DNA of 64,000 nt from the NCBI RefSeq assembly GCF_049306965.1, contig NC_133194.1, positions 11,664,501-11,728,500 on the forward strand. The letters run 5' to 3'. The position numbers and the translations under genes are program-made. Of the stretch, positions 12,206 to 22,020 are shown in pieces (position 1 is the stretch's first letter; each line of letters begins with the position of its first letter). The DNA is from Danio rerio (Eukaryota; Chordata; Actinopteri; Cypriniformes; Danionidae). The notes under the pieces were generated by a model that ran no database searches, had not been told where the DNA came from, and saw nothing but the letters and a program-made list of their open reading frames with translations.

Positions 12206-12844
12206 GAATATGGAAAGCGCCATAATGACTGCACCTTACCAACACCCCCGATGAGGAGATAGTCAAGCAAGCGTGACGCACCCACATCATGGGGGGCGCG
12301 GTCCTCCAACGTGTCCCTGGCCCTAATTTATCCTACTTCAACAGAAGTTTTACGGATTTAGATATATTTTTTGGGAAGTCGTGAGCATCTAGATAATTCT
12401 AGGAAATACGACAGTACGTTGGGAAGCGTGCAATCCCGATAGGGAGGACGCTGCGGAGGCCATCCGTTACCCAAGGGGGGGGATAGATGGCAGAATTTAC
12501 CTATGGACTAGCCCTAAAAAGGGGGAGTACGCATAGCAAAAGAGTGGTTAGCGGAGAGGGAAGACACGGGTCCACCCAGGGGGGGGACTTAACCGTGGCG
12601 GAATAAGCATATGGGATCGCCTAGTGGGGATCACGCATAGCAGGCACCTATACCCAAAACGCGGGCTGACCAGCGGGCAGACCTACAACGTAGTGGGCCA
12701 GCAAGTGACTCCTCCGCTGAGTCAGTGCTGGGGGCCACGGAGGAATCTGCAGGGCTCACCTGACGGGGAACTTTACTGACAGATAAAAAAGGCGCACGTA
12801 CCTCCGTGTTAGGGAGAATGGCGCCGCAAGCGTGTTTCAACACC

Positions 12845-15800
12845 CTACCGAGTTGTCTCCTCAATCACCAAAGGGTTACCTAATACCCTTGAGGAAACCG
12901 GCTCCACTCGCAGATTGTAAAACCTTGCAAATGTGTTGGGTGTCGCCCAGCCCGCAGCTCTACAGATGTCTGTTAGAGAGGCGCCGCGTGCACGCGCCCA
13001 AGAGGATGCAACGCTCCGAGTGGAGTGTGCACGAACTCCCGGGGGACACGGCTGACCTCGACTCGAATAAGCGAGTGAAATGGCATCCACAATCCAGTGG
13101 GATAATCTTTGTTTTGATACGGCACTTCCCTGCTGCCGACCGCCATAACAGACAAAGAGCTGCTCAGATGATCTAAAATTCTGAGTACGGTCCACATAAA
13201 TGCGCAGAGCACGAACTGGACAAATTAAAGAAAGGGCTGGGTCTGCCTCCTCCGGGGGCAGCGCTTGCAGGTTCACTACCTGATCTCTAAAGGGGGTGGT
13301 AGGAACCTTGGGCACATAACCGGGGCGGGGTCTCAGGATGACGTGAGAGTAATCCGGCCCGAATTCCAGGCACGAGTCACTGACCGAAAATGCCTCCAGG
13401 TCCCCGACCCTCTTGATGGAGGCCAACGCAACCAGCAGAGCTGTCTTCAGGGACAGAAATCTTAGAGATACTGATTCGAGTGGCTCAAAGGGATCGGATC
13501 GCAGACTCGTGAGAACGAGGGCGAGATCCCAAGAGGGCATGAGAGGGGGGCGAGATGGATTAATTCGCCTAGCACCCCTAAGGAACTGGATGACCAGGTT
13601 ATGCTTTCCCACGGTGCCGCCAGCTACCGCGCTATGATAAGCAGAGATGGCGGCCACGTAAACCTTGAGAGTGGAGGGCGACAGCCTGCTGTCCAACTTC
13701 TCTTGAAGGAAAGAGAGCACAACACTAATCTGGCAATTTCGGGGGTCTTCTCTGCGAGAGACGCACCATTCAGTGAATAGACTCCACTTCAGGGCGTAGG
13801 CGCGCCTCGTGGAGGGGGCTCTAGCCTGAGTGATGGTATTAACCACCGCAGTCGGTAGGTTACCTAAGTCTTCCTCGCGTCTAGGGACCACACGTGGAGG
13901 TTCCAAAGATCGGGGCGAGGGTGCCAGATGGTGCCCTGTCCCTGAGAGAGTAGGTCCTCTCTCAAAGGGATCCGCCAGGGGAGGGCCGTCGCGAGGAGTG
14001 AGAGCTCTGATATCCAGGTCCGGTTGGGCCAAAGGGGCGCAACTAGCAGAACCTGTTCCTCGTCCTCCCTGACCTTGCACAGAAACTGCGCGAGCAGGCT
14101 CACTGGGGGAAACGCATACTTGCGCATGCCCCGAGGCCAGCTGTGGGCCAGTGCATCCGTGCCGAGAGAGCCCTCGGTCAGGGAAAAAAACAACTGGCAG
14201 TGAGCGTTCTCGGGGGAAGCAAACAGATCGATCTGGGCCTCCCCGAATCGCGCCCATATCAGCTGAACAGACTCGGGGTGGAGTCTCCATTCTCCAGGGC
14301 GTAACAGCTGTCGTGAGAGCGCATCGGCTGCACGATTGAGCGTGCCTGGGACGTGAATGGCGCGCAGCGATTTCAGCCGCGGGTGACTCCAGAGGAGCAG
14401 ACGGCGGGCGAGCTGAGACATGCGGCGAGAGCGCATACCCCCCATGCGGTTGATATACGCCGCCGCCGCCATACTGTCCGTCCTGACCAGCACGTGTTGC
14501 TGCTCCAGCACCGGTAAAAAGCGGTGGAGAGCGAGGAACACTGCCAACAGCTCTAGGCGATTGATATGCCAATGCAGCTGGGCACCCTTCCAGAGGCCCG
14601 CAGCCGCATGCCCGCGACACACGGCCCCCCAACCCGTGTTGGAAGCGTCTGTTGAAACAACAACATGGCTGGACGCCTGTCCTAGAGGCACACCGGCCTG
14701 TAGGAACGAGGGGTCGTTCCAAGGGCTGAGGGCGCGGCGACACAGCGCAGTAACCGAGACCCGGTGTGTGCCCGCGTGCCATGCGCGTCTGGGGACCCGA
14801 TCGTGAAGCCAGTGCTGAAGTGGTCTCATATGGAGCAACCCGAGCGGCGTGACGGCGGCTGCGGATGCCATATGCCCCAGGAGCCTCTGAAAGAACTTCA
14901 GTGGGACCACTAGTTTGCTGTCGAGCTCCCTCAGACAGTTCAGCAACAGGCGAGCGCGTTCCTCGGAGAGGTGCGCTACCATGGTGATCGAGTCCAGCTC
15001 CATCCCGAGAAAAGAAATCCTCTGCACGGGGGCGAGTTTGCTCTTTTCTCGGTTGACCTGAAGCCCCAGTAGGCGGAGATGCCGAAGCACCTTGTCCCTG
15101 TGCATAATCAATTGCTCCCGCGAGTGGGCTAAAATCAGCCAGTCGTCGAGATAATTGAGTATGCGAATGCCCGCGAGCCGAAGGGGCGCTAGGGCACCCT
15201 CCGCGAGTTTGGTGAAGACCCGCGGAGACAGAGAGAGCCCGAAGGGGAGGACCTTGTACTGCCACGCTCGACCCTCGAACGCAAACCGCAGAAATTGGCG
15301 GTGGCGTGGAAGAATGGAGACATGGAAATACGCGTCCTTCAGGTCTATGGCTGCAAACCAATCCCGAGGACGAACGCATTGGAGAATGCGCCTCTGCGTG
15401 AGCATTCTGAACGGCAGCTTGTGCAGACAGCGGTTCAAAACGCGCAGATCTAGGATTGGCCGTGACCCACCGCTCTTTTTGGGTACGATGAAGTATGGGC
15501 TGTAAAACCCACTCTCCATCTCGGCTGGAGGAACCGGCTCGATTGCACCCTTCGCCAGGAGGGCAGCAATCTCCTCTCGCAAGACAGGGGCGGACAGGGG
15601 GTTGACCCTGGAGAAATACACGCCCGTAAACTTGGGGGGCCGTTTCGCGAACTGAATCGCGTAACCGAGTCTGATTGTGCGTATGAGCCACCGCGAGGGG
15701 CTGGCCCGCGCTAACCAGGCAGGCAGAGCCCTCGCTAATGGAGTCATCGCTACAATCGCTGACGTACCAGCGGTGGGGCAGCGCGGAGTGGGTGTGCTGA

Positions 15801-15862
15801 TCCGGGAAGCACGAGGGTCCCGCGGAAGAGCTGGAGGAGAGCGATTCGCTCTGGCTCCGCAC
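12845..15862 (-). CDS. DIRS tyrosine recombinase frame
   Basis: A 1005-codon open frame. The C-terminal third has the fold and conserved residues of a tyrosine recombinase (N-terminal SAM-like part beginning near STRRAYALKW, and the catalytic part near HSTRSVASSWAR). The first part overlaps the reverse transcriptase frame out of phase and is partly a by-product of it. The recombinase replaces the integrase of LTR elements. It belongs to the DIRS element. Confidence 0.85.
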   Translation of the reverse strand: MRSQSESLSSSSSAGPSCFPDQHTHSALPHRWYVSDCSDDSISEGSACLVSAGQPLAVAHTHNQTRLRDSVRETAPQVYGRVFLQGQPPVRPCLARGDCCPPGEGCNRAGSSSRDGEWVLQPILHRTQKERWVTANPRSARFEPLSAQAAVQNAHAEAHSPMRSSSGLVCSHRPEGRVFPCLHSSTPPPISAVCVRGSSVAVQGPPLRALSVSAGLHQTRGGCPSAPSARGHSHTQLSRRLADFSPLAGAIDYAQGQGASASPPTGASGQPRKEQTRPRAEDFFSRDGAGLDHHGSAPLRGTRSPVAELSEGARQQTSGPTEVLSEAPGAYGIRSRRHAARVAPYETTSALASRSGPQTRMARGHTPGLGYCAVSPRPQPLERPLVPTGRCASRTGVQPCCCFNRRFQHGLGGRVSRACGCGPLEGCPAALAYQSPRAVGSVPRSPPLFTGAGAATRAGQDGQYGGGGVYQPHGGYALSPHVSARPPSAPLESPAAEIAARHSRPRHAQSCSRCALTTAVTPWRMETPPRVCSADMGAIRGGPDRSVCFPRERSLPVVFFPDRGLSRHGCTGPQLASGHAQVCVSPSEPARAVSVQGQGGRGTGSASCAPLAQPDLDIRALTPRDGPPLADPFERGPTLSGTGHHLAPSPRSLEPPRVVPRREEDLGNLPTAVVNTITQARAPSTRRAYALKWSLFTEWCVSRREDPRNCQISVVLSFLQEKLDSRLSPSTLKVYVAAISAYHSAVAGGTVGKHNLVIQFLRGARRINPSRPPLMPSWDLALVLTSLRSDPFEPLESVSLRFLSLKTALLVALASIKRVGDLEAFSVSDSCLEFGPDYSHVILRPRPGYVPKVPTTPFRDQVVNLQALPPEEADPALSLICPVRALRIYVDRTQNFRSSEQLFVCYGGRQQGSAVSKQRLSHWIVDAISLAYSSRGQPCPPGVRAHSTRSVASSWARARGASLTDICRAAGWATPNTFARFYNLRVEPVSSRVLGNPLVIEETTR

Positions 15863-16344
15863 CCTGACTCCGGAGAGGGGGCTGGAGGGCTGAGGAAAGG
15901 GAGACCGTCCCCCCAGCGCTCGTGAGCCACTGGCGAAGCACGTAGAGTCTGCGAGCCGGAAGGCAGCGCGTCCCGGACTGGCAGAACTCGTGCAGTCACA
16001 TCCGGGGAAGGGAAAAAGTGCTCTTTTACTGATGTTTTGGTGGCACTGAAAAGTACCGTTGTTATCGGGGCCCCGCCCTCCAGCGGGGAAAGAGCAAGTT
16101 TCCTCTTCTCCGGATGGCCTGTCTCAGGGACGCTTCGCGGTCCGTTTACCGGACTTAACGGCGCCCTGGGCAGGAGGGGCTGCCTGCTTTCGAGGTGAAC
16201 GCCGCGCCCGCTTGGCCGGAGGCGCAGGCGGGGGCGGGGCAGCACTCGTTGGCGGGCGCCCTCGGCGAGGAACAGCGGAAGTGGATGGCTCGGCGGGCGG
16301 AGCGGGCTTACGGCCACGCCGATAGATGACATTGCCCATCGCAT
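13864..16344 (-). CDS. DIRS reverse transcriptase-RNase H frame with methylase-like tail
   Basis: An 826-codon open frame. Reverse transcriptase blocks lie in its middle (around KDAYFHVSIL and YLDDWLI). An RNase H domain follows (around VSTDASNTGWGA), and then a region corresponding to the DAM-like methylase of DIRS elements. It overlaps the end of the gag-like frame and the start of the recombinase frame. Confidence 0.9.
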   Translation of the reverse strand: MRWAMSSIGVAVSPLRPPSHPLPLFLAEGARQRVLPRPRLRLRPSGRGVHLESRQPLLPRAPLSPVNGPRSVPETGHPEKRKLALSPLEGGAPITTVLFSATKTSVKEHFFPSPDVTARVLPVRDALPSGSQTLRASPVAHERWGDGLPFLSPPAPSPESGCGARANRSPPALPRDPRASRISTPTPRCPTAGTSAIVAMTPLARALPAWLARASPSRWLIRTIRLGYAIQFAKRPPKFTGVYFSRVNPLSAPVLREEIAALLAKGAIEPVPPAEMESGFYSPYFIVPKKSGGSRPILDLRVLNRCLHKLPFRMLTQRRILQCVRPRDWFAAIDLKDAYFHVSILPRHRQFLRFAFEGRAWQYKVLPFGLSLSPRVFTKLAEGALAPLRLAGIRILNYLDDWLILAHSREQLIMHRDKVLRHLRLLGLQVNREKSKLAPVQRISFLGMELDSITMVAHLSEERARLLLNCLRELDSKLVVPLKFFQRLLGHMASAAAVTPLGLLHMRPLQHWLHDRVPRRAWHAGTHRVSVTALCRRALSPWNDPSFLQAGVPLGQASSHVVVSTDASNTGWGAVCRGHAAAGLWKGAQLHWHINRLELLAVFLALHRFLPVLEQQHVLVRTDSMAAAAYINRMGGMRSRRMSQLARRLLLWSHPRLKSLRAIHVPGTLNRAADALSRQLLRPGEWRLHPESVQLIWARFGEAQIDLFASPENAHCQLFFSLTEGSLGTDALAHSWPRGMRKYAFPPVSLLAQFLCKVREDEEQVLLVAPLWPNRTWISELSLLATALPWRIPLREDLLSQGQGTIWHPRPDLWNLHVWSLDARKT

Positions 16345-17584
16345 CCGACTGCTCTTTCACCGCCTTGAATTCCTGGGTGAATTCACCGACGGTGTCGCCG
16401 AACAGGCCAGCCTGGGATATGGGCGAGTCAAGAAAGCGAACTTTGTCAACGTCGCGCATATCGGCCAGGTTTAGCCAGAGGTGGCGTTCCTGAACCACAA
16501 GTGTGGACATCGTCCTCCCCAGCGCACACGCGGCGGACTTAGTAGTCCGAAGAGCATAGTCGGTCGCGGTGCGCAGCTCATGTAATAAGCTTGGGTTGGA
16601 CCCGCCCTCGTGCAGCTCGGCCAGCGCCTGCGCTTGGTAGCGCTGGTAGGTGGCCATCGCGTGCAAAGCAGAAGCAGCCTGGCCCGCAGCCTTATAAGCT
16701 CTGGCTCCGAGGGAGGCAGACAACCTACAGGCTTTGGACGGGAGGCGGGGCAAACCCCGCCACGTAGAGGCGCCGCGCGGACAAAGATTGACCGCGATAG
16801 CGCGCTCCACTGACGGGATCGCCTCATACCCCCTGGCAGCTCCGCCGTCAAGGGCGGTGAGGGCGGAGGCACTCGCTGCACGGGCAGAGAAAGGTGCCCT
16901 CCAGGACTGCGTGAGCCTACTGTGCACTTCCGGGAAGAAGGGGACGAGAGGCTTCGAAGGCTTCGCCTTCTGGTCCTCTACGTAGCACCCATCTAGTCGG
17001 TCCGGCCGCGGAGCTGGGTGATAAACCATCTCCAACCCCACGGCCGAAGCAGCCCGGGAAAGCACGGCTAACATGTCCGCTTCAGGATCCGATTTGACAG
17101 CGCTCACCTGCCCGGAGGGGGCGAGCGGGTCCGGATCTTCGTCGGACAGTGAAAGCCCACCCTCCGATGCCGCGGAGGACATCTGATCTCCGGTGTCAGC
17201 GAGTGTGAGAGCTACCATCTGGTTAGACGGATCACTCTCACCACCCGAAGCTTGGATGGAGCGCCGTGAGGAGCGAGAGGTCCGCGAGCCCGTGGGCGGC
17301 GGATTAGCTCCCGCTGAAACCCTCAGATCTGCCCGAGCGCCCGCTGCTTTTTTAGAGCAGGAGGCAACTGGGGTGGCTCGCTCTCTTGCGAAAGTTAGCC
17401 GCGATCTTAGCTGTGCAACGGTCATGGCATCGCAATGACGACATGAACCGCCCGCGAGCACCGCATTAACATGCTGGACCCCCAAACATGCAATGCAGTG
17501 ATCGTGTCCATCATCCGGAGACAGGAAACCCCCGCATCCAGAAACGCACAGTCGGAGCGCCATCCTGAAAAGGACGTGCTGCAC
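16124..17584 (-). CDS. DIRS gag-like frame
   Basis: A 486-codon open frame at the 5' side of the element. It has a Cys/His-rich N-terminus (GCGGFLSPDDGHDHCIACLG) and a basic, proline-rich C-terminus. This is the usual place and make-up of the gag-like protein of fish DIRS elements. The function is inferred from the family. Confidence 0.75.
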   Translation of the reverse strand: MQHVLFRMALRLCVSGCGGFLSPDDGHDHCIACLGVQHVNAVLAGGSCRHCDAMTVAQLRSRLTFARERATPVASCSKKAAGARADLRVSAGANPPPTGSRTSRSSRRSIQASGGESDPSNQMVALTLADTGDQMSSAASEGGLSLSDEDPDPLAPSGQVSAVKSDPEADMLAVLSRAASAVGLEMVYHPAPRPDRLDGCYVEDQKAKPSKPLVPFFPEVHSRLTQSWRAPFSARAASASALTALDGGAARGYEAIPSVERAIAVNLCPRGASTWRGLPRLPSKACRLSASLGARAYKAAGQAASALHAMATYQRYQAQALAELHEGGSNPSLLHELRTATDYALRTTKSAACALGRTMSTLVVQERHLWLNLADMRDVDKVRFLDSPISQAGLFGDTVGEFTQEFKAVKEQSDAMGNVIYRRGRKPAPPAEPSTSAVPRRGRPPTSAAPPPPAPPAKRARRSPRKQAAPPAQGAVKSGKRTAKRP

Positions 17585-17784
17585 GACTGTGTTGCTCTTT
17601 TAGGAAAGTTGCAACTATACGCACCGCTCTGGAGGACCGGACCCAAAGAACCGCAGGCAAGGGAGTAACCCAGCTCGACCGTCTGCCACCGCGAAGACCC
17701 ACTCTGGACCGGGAGACACACTCGTTCGCTCTGAAGTGCTGATCAGCAAGAGGAACCCTCATCGACTCACTCAGAAAGGATCTG

Positions 17785-17976
17785 AAGCGAAAAGGATGGC
17801 GTCTGCTGGCTTCAGGTGTGCTTATATGCTGAGATAATTGCAGATGTCGCACACCTGCGCAAGCTTACGCTGCCAATTAATTTCATTCATTGGCCCGTTC
17901 AATACTCTCCAGATAAGCGGCTTCTGATCCGAATCCTCCCATTCATGGCACTGAAGTTCCCCAACCGAAGGGGAAC
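17785..17976. repeat. DIRS inverted terminal repeat, right
   Basis: Inverted partner of the left terminal repeat; the 5' end of the minus-strand element. It contains TATATGCTGAGATAATTGCA, also found inverted at the left end. Confidence 0.9.
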
Positions 17977-18325
17977 AATTCTAGGTCCTGTTATCTTAAA
18001 GTTCTTATTAGGCTGCATAAATTTATTTTTATGTTCTTAGAACGTCCAAAACATATTTTAGATGTTGTAATGTTATTGTTTGGTTATAATAACGTTATTC
18101 AAAATGTTCTCATGTTATAAATTCTCAGAACACTATTAAAAATGTTATTAGAACATTCCTGCCACATTACAATAATTCTGGTTATTTATTAAATGCATTG
18201 ATAAGCCTATACTAATTTTAATCTTATTCTAGCGTTAATTTAGTCTGACTACTTCCAGTTTATTTTATTTATTAATTAGACACCTGTACCTAAAAAGGCA
18301 CTAGTACTTATTTATTAGGTTAGTA

Positions 18326-18723
18326 CACTGTAAAACCTGATAAGTTAACTCGAACAGTTTGAGGAAACAGATTGCGGCAAACCATTTAAGTTTTGAAACA
18401 AAATGGTTTGAGTAATGTAAACATATTATTTGTGTTGATATCATTAAACATTTAGAATATAGTAACGTAAACATCAAATTGAGTTCAGTAAATAGAACAA
18501 ATTAAGTCCAAAGAACTATACTCAATTGGCTTTGCATTGCTTCTATAGTTAAGTTAGCACAAAAATATAATTCATTCATTCATAACTCATTCGGTTCTGC
18601 TCAATATAATCAGTTTATGAATTACCATAACTCTTTTTCATTAAGTTAAAGTAACTTTGTTTTAAATTATAATTTAAGCTAACGTATTTAATTTAGTGAT
18701 TTTCACTGTTAGGTTTTACCGTG
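18326..18723. mobile_element. CACTG-ended (CACTA/EnSpm-like) non-autonomous element
   Basis: It begins CACTGTAAAACC and ends GGTTTTACCGTG, with TA on both sides. The interior has the family's AAGTTAACTC and AACAGTTTGAGGAAAC motifs in both orientations. The size is about 400 bp. The same family appears at 18887, 43578 and 46581. Confidence 0.7.
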
Positions 18724-18886
18724 TACTTATTGAACATATGCTAGTACATTTTTTATTCATTAGATCTCAGTATTTACTCTTATTGTTACATTTTTAATTG
18801 AACTCCCCTGTGGCCATTCTGACTACACATAATGTAAGACTAGTAAACATTTATTGTGACTTGCAAAAAAAGAATTGTTATTAATA

Positions 18887-19815
18887 CACTGTAAAACCCA
18901 ACAGTCAGCTATATCAAAAGAAATGAGTGTACTCTGATAAAATAGTTGGGTTAAAAATACCCCAACATATGACCCAACTATAGGTAATTATAGCCCCTTC
19001 CCAACTATGTTTTTTTTAACCCAATGCATTGGGTTATATAATTTAACCCAATGCATTGGGTTATTTTGATTAGATGTTACTTTTTCCATTCTGGTATTAC
19101 TATTGAAGTACTACTATTATTTCAGAATTATGGCAGTGTAAGTAAATGATTGTCTTCGCTGGGTCCTAAAGGCGAGAATGACAGCCGAATATCCTAAATG
19201 TGTATTATCCCCCCCCCCTACAAAAAAAACTGTAGAGATGAACACGGGAGGTAGAGAAAGTGTTTTATCAGCCATGAAGCATACGTTTGTATCATCAATA
19301 ATTAAGAGTGCTGGTGAAACGAATAGAAAAAAAAACGACACGAGAGGTAATTTGATAAAAAAAAATAACAACAATAATATTACGCTAGAGCTTAAATAAA
19401 CATTACAACGCAAAAACAACATTTGTACGCATAATAATACAGCTGTTCAGTGTCAGTTAAATCAGTTGACTGTTGAAATTCCAAATTTTAACCCAACTGG
19501 TTGAGTTATAAATTAAATAACCAAATAAAGGTTAAAAATAACCCAACAAGCCACCTAATATGTTTATCTCAGCCATTGGGTTAAAGAAAAAAATCAACGT
19601 TTTTTAGAGTGTAGTTAACTTAAAATTGACTAAAAGTTAATTCTACTTATTTGAAAAGAGTTTTAAACTCTTTTAAATACCTCATTACTGAGTTAAATAC
19701 CTGATTACTTCAACTTAAATGGAGTTCAGTATAGATTCGTTTTTTTTTAACTCAAATGGTTTGTAGTAATCAGTTTCCTCAAATGGTCTGAGTTGTCTTA
19801 ACTTATTGGGTTTTT
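18887..19815. mobile_element. CACTG-ended element, with a nested insert, right end merging into the BAF-like exon
   Basis: The left part (CACTGTAAAACCCAACAGTC...AAATGAGTGTA) and the part from 19612 (GTAGTTAACTTAAAATTGAC...) together match the intact copy at 43578-43994. About 680 bp (18932-19611, internally palindromic TTGGGTTATT/AACCCAA text) was inserted between. The usual right terminus GGGTTTTACAGTG is here GGGTTTTTTCTGCCTAG, immediately before the BAF-like transcript region. Confidence 0.62.
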
Positions 19816-19859
19816 TCTGCCTAGACTGAGTTTCCATCAAATGTTGCTGTCGATCCACA

Positions 19860-20129
19860 ATGACGACGTCCCAGAAACACAGACGATTCTGCTGTGAGCC
19901 GATGGGGGACAAACTCGTGTATGATCTTCCTGGAATAGGACCTGTGCTGGGTGGACGACTGCAGAACAAGGGTCTAATAAGAGCGCGGGATGTCCTGGGA
20001 CGATTTCTAATTTTGAACAAGGATGAGTGGAAGTTTAAGAGCTGGCTAAGAGACTCGTGTGGAGCAAACGCAAAGCAGCAGAGAGACTGTTACAACTGTC
20101 TGAGAGAATGGACTAGCAATAATCTGTGA
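19860..20129 (+). CDS. banf1-like: BAF/BANF1-like protein (divergent barrier-to-autointegration factor)
   Basis: An 89-residue protein, exactly the length of BAF. It starts MTTSQKHR and keeps EPMG, the helix-hairpin-helix GIGPVLG (25-31), KDE (54-56), [12 protein letters not shown] (62-73) and CLREW (80-84). BAF dimers bind double-stranded DNA without sequence preference, bridge chromatin to LEM-domain and lamin proteins at the nuclear envelope, and block retroviral autointegration. Thr2, Thr3 and Ser4, the VRK1 sites of BAF, are kept, as are Lys6 and Gly47. Position 58 is Lys where human BAF has Leu, a site implicated in LEM binding; position 12 is Cys for Ala. The rest is much more divergent than vertebrate BANF1, so this is a paralogue. 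The coding region has no intron; CTGCCTAG at 19810-19817 could be a 5' UTR splice acceptor. Confidence 0.9.
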   Translation: MTTSQKHRRFCCEPMGDKLVYDLPGIGPVLGGRLQNKGLIRARDVLGRFLILNKDEWKFKSWLRDSCGANAKQQRDCYNCLREWTSNNL

Positions 20130-20520
20130 AGAGGTTTATCTAATAATTAATACTGCATGTTTCATCTTCCTGTTCACGTTCATTATACTGTTAACTAACA
20201 TACCCTCATTATTTTATCTAGTATTTTACTCATTTTTTTATTGTTGTTGATTGCTTGATTCTGATTTTCTGATGAAAACTAGTTTTTTTATCAGGGTAAA
20301 CCCAGTGATAAAGTAGTTCCGGAAAGGTCTTGTATGGAGCTAGATTAGTCTCAAAAATAACGCATTTACAAAATAAAATTCATACATTCACAGCACATTT
20401 CACATAATCCAGTTAATAAATTCAAATCACAAATTGTGTATTTATGAATTGTGTATTGACTTTCAAAATTGGATGTGTGTATTTATCATACCTGTCAACA
20501 TTGGGATGTAAAAATGCGGG

Positions 20521-21140
20521 ATTCCCCAAATTGACTAAATAAATGTAAAATGTAATGTAATGTGTATTTATATAGCGCATTTATTGTGTATGGCCATACA
20601 CCCAAAGCGCTTCACAATCATGAGGGGGGGTCTCTCCACACCACCACCAGTGTGCAGCATCCACTTGGATGATGCGACGGCTGCCACAGGACAACGGCGC
20701 CAGTGCGCTCACCACACACCAGCTATTGGTGGAGTGGAGAGACAGTGATAGAGCCAATTCGGTGGAAGGGGATGATTGGGAGGCCATGATCGTAAGGGCC
20801 GATAGAGGGACTTTGGCCAGGACACCGGGGTTACACCCCTGCTCTTTCACGAGAAGTGCCATGGGATTTTTAATGACCACAGAGAGTCAGGACCTCGGTT
20901 TAACGTCTCACTTGAAAGACGGCGCCCACTGACAGTATAGTGTCCCCTTCACTATACTGGGGCATTAGGACTCACAAAGACCACAGGTTGAGCCCCCCCC
21001 TGCTGGCCTCACTAACACCACTTCCAACAGCAACCTAGTGTTCCCTAGTGGTCTCCCATCCAGGTACTGACCAGGCTCAGCCCTGTTTAGCTTCAGTGAG
21101 TACCCGATCTTGGGCTGCAGGGTGACATGGCTGTGGCCAT
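20521..21140 (-). repeat. 5S-rRNA-derived SINE (SINE3), near full length
   Basis: Minus-strand reading: the head at 21040-21140 resembles the 3' half of 5S rRNA (AAGCTAAACAGGGCTGAGCC, then CTGGATGGGAGACCACTAGG), keeping the internal polymerase III box C region. The tail at 20521-20620 is the ATATAGCGC...AAAGCGCTT text shared with LINE 3' ends, followed by AATGT repeats. It is not a functional 5S gene. Confidence 0.88.
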
Positions 21141-21389
21141 AGTGTTTATCTGAAGCTGTTTCATGTAAATAAACAGTTGAAATCTTCAGTAATATGTTTT
21201 TATTATCATTAATATTATTTACTAAGGATAGAATAAATAGTATACAGTACATGAGAATATGCTGCAAATAAATTAGCAAACAGTTTAGCCTATTTAAATT
21301 AATAGCTATTATAAAACAATTGAATCAAGTTCTCAAATCTCACTGTATATTTTAAACATTCTGATTAAAGAGCAGCGAATGAATCCTTC

Positions 21390-22020
21390 ATTTATATTTT
21401 TTGTTTAATTGCATTAAACAACAGAGGTGTCATTTTAAAAATGCACAGATCTATAATAAAAGCTTTCGATTGCTTTTCTAACTTTTTATGCTCATTTAAG
21501 ACAAAATTTGTTTTGAGGCCACAAAATATATCCCAGGAGGTATGTATTTTTGCAGCTTGTTTTGCCGCTGTGTACGCTTTTTGAGATCTCAAATTTCTCT
21601 TGCGAGTGCCATTCACTCCTGCTGTTCTCGCATAAACCCACCAGAGGCTGCTGTTGAATTACTGTTTGACTGACTGACTGACCCACCCGCCCACTTCCCT
21701 AAACCCAAAAAGAAAAGCACTGTTTTTGTCTTACTTTCTGGAACCGGTCTTCATCGGACTCGAACCCCATCATCGTAGTCAACTCCTCTCTGCGTCTCAT
21801 GTCTGCTGACTTACATGACGAGCTGACGGGACAAACTGGTTTCAGCGGGAAAGCCATCCACACGGAGGTAAGTGGTCAGCTGGTAACCGTGAAAAGGAAG
21901 GGCGTCATACCACCCCGTAGTGTTCTTTTAAAAAATAAATTCAGCCATACATACCTCTGACTACATAATTCGCGGTCTCCAGAAACTGCTTTAGGACTAC
22001 GTTTTCAGAATGAGCCTATG
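21390..22020. repeat. interspersed repeat of the 'GGGCTACGTTTTCAGAATGAGCC' family
   Basis: Its right end (GACTACGTTTTCAGAATGAG at about 21995-22015) and inner blocks (CCACCAGAGGCTGCTGTTGA, GTGCCATTCACTCC) recur twice in tandem at 55535-56790 and in part at 41700-41850. Reading frames are broken and no domain is recognised. Confidence 0.55.

Larger units (their letters stand above)
11847..17976 (-). mobile_element. DIRS-type tyrosine-recombinase retrotransposon, looks whole
   Basis: A 6.1-kb element in minus orientation. It has inverted terminal repeats of about 190 bp, an internal complementary region copying both ends, and three long open frames (gag-like, reverse transcriptase-RNase H with a methylase-like tail, tyrosine recombinase), the last two overlapping as is usual for DIRS. 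No target duplication is seen at the ends, which also fits DIRS. The long open frames and closely matching ends suggest a young insertion. Its GC-rich body contrasts sharply with its surroundings. Confidence 0.95.

Noticed and set aside
21040-21140. 5S rRNA gene on the minus strand
   Set aside because: Only the 3' half is similar, with many changes, and it continues into the SINE3 body.
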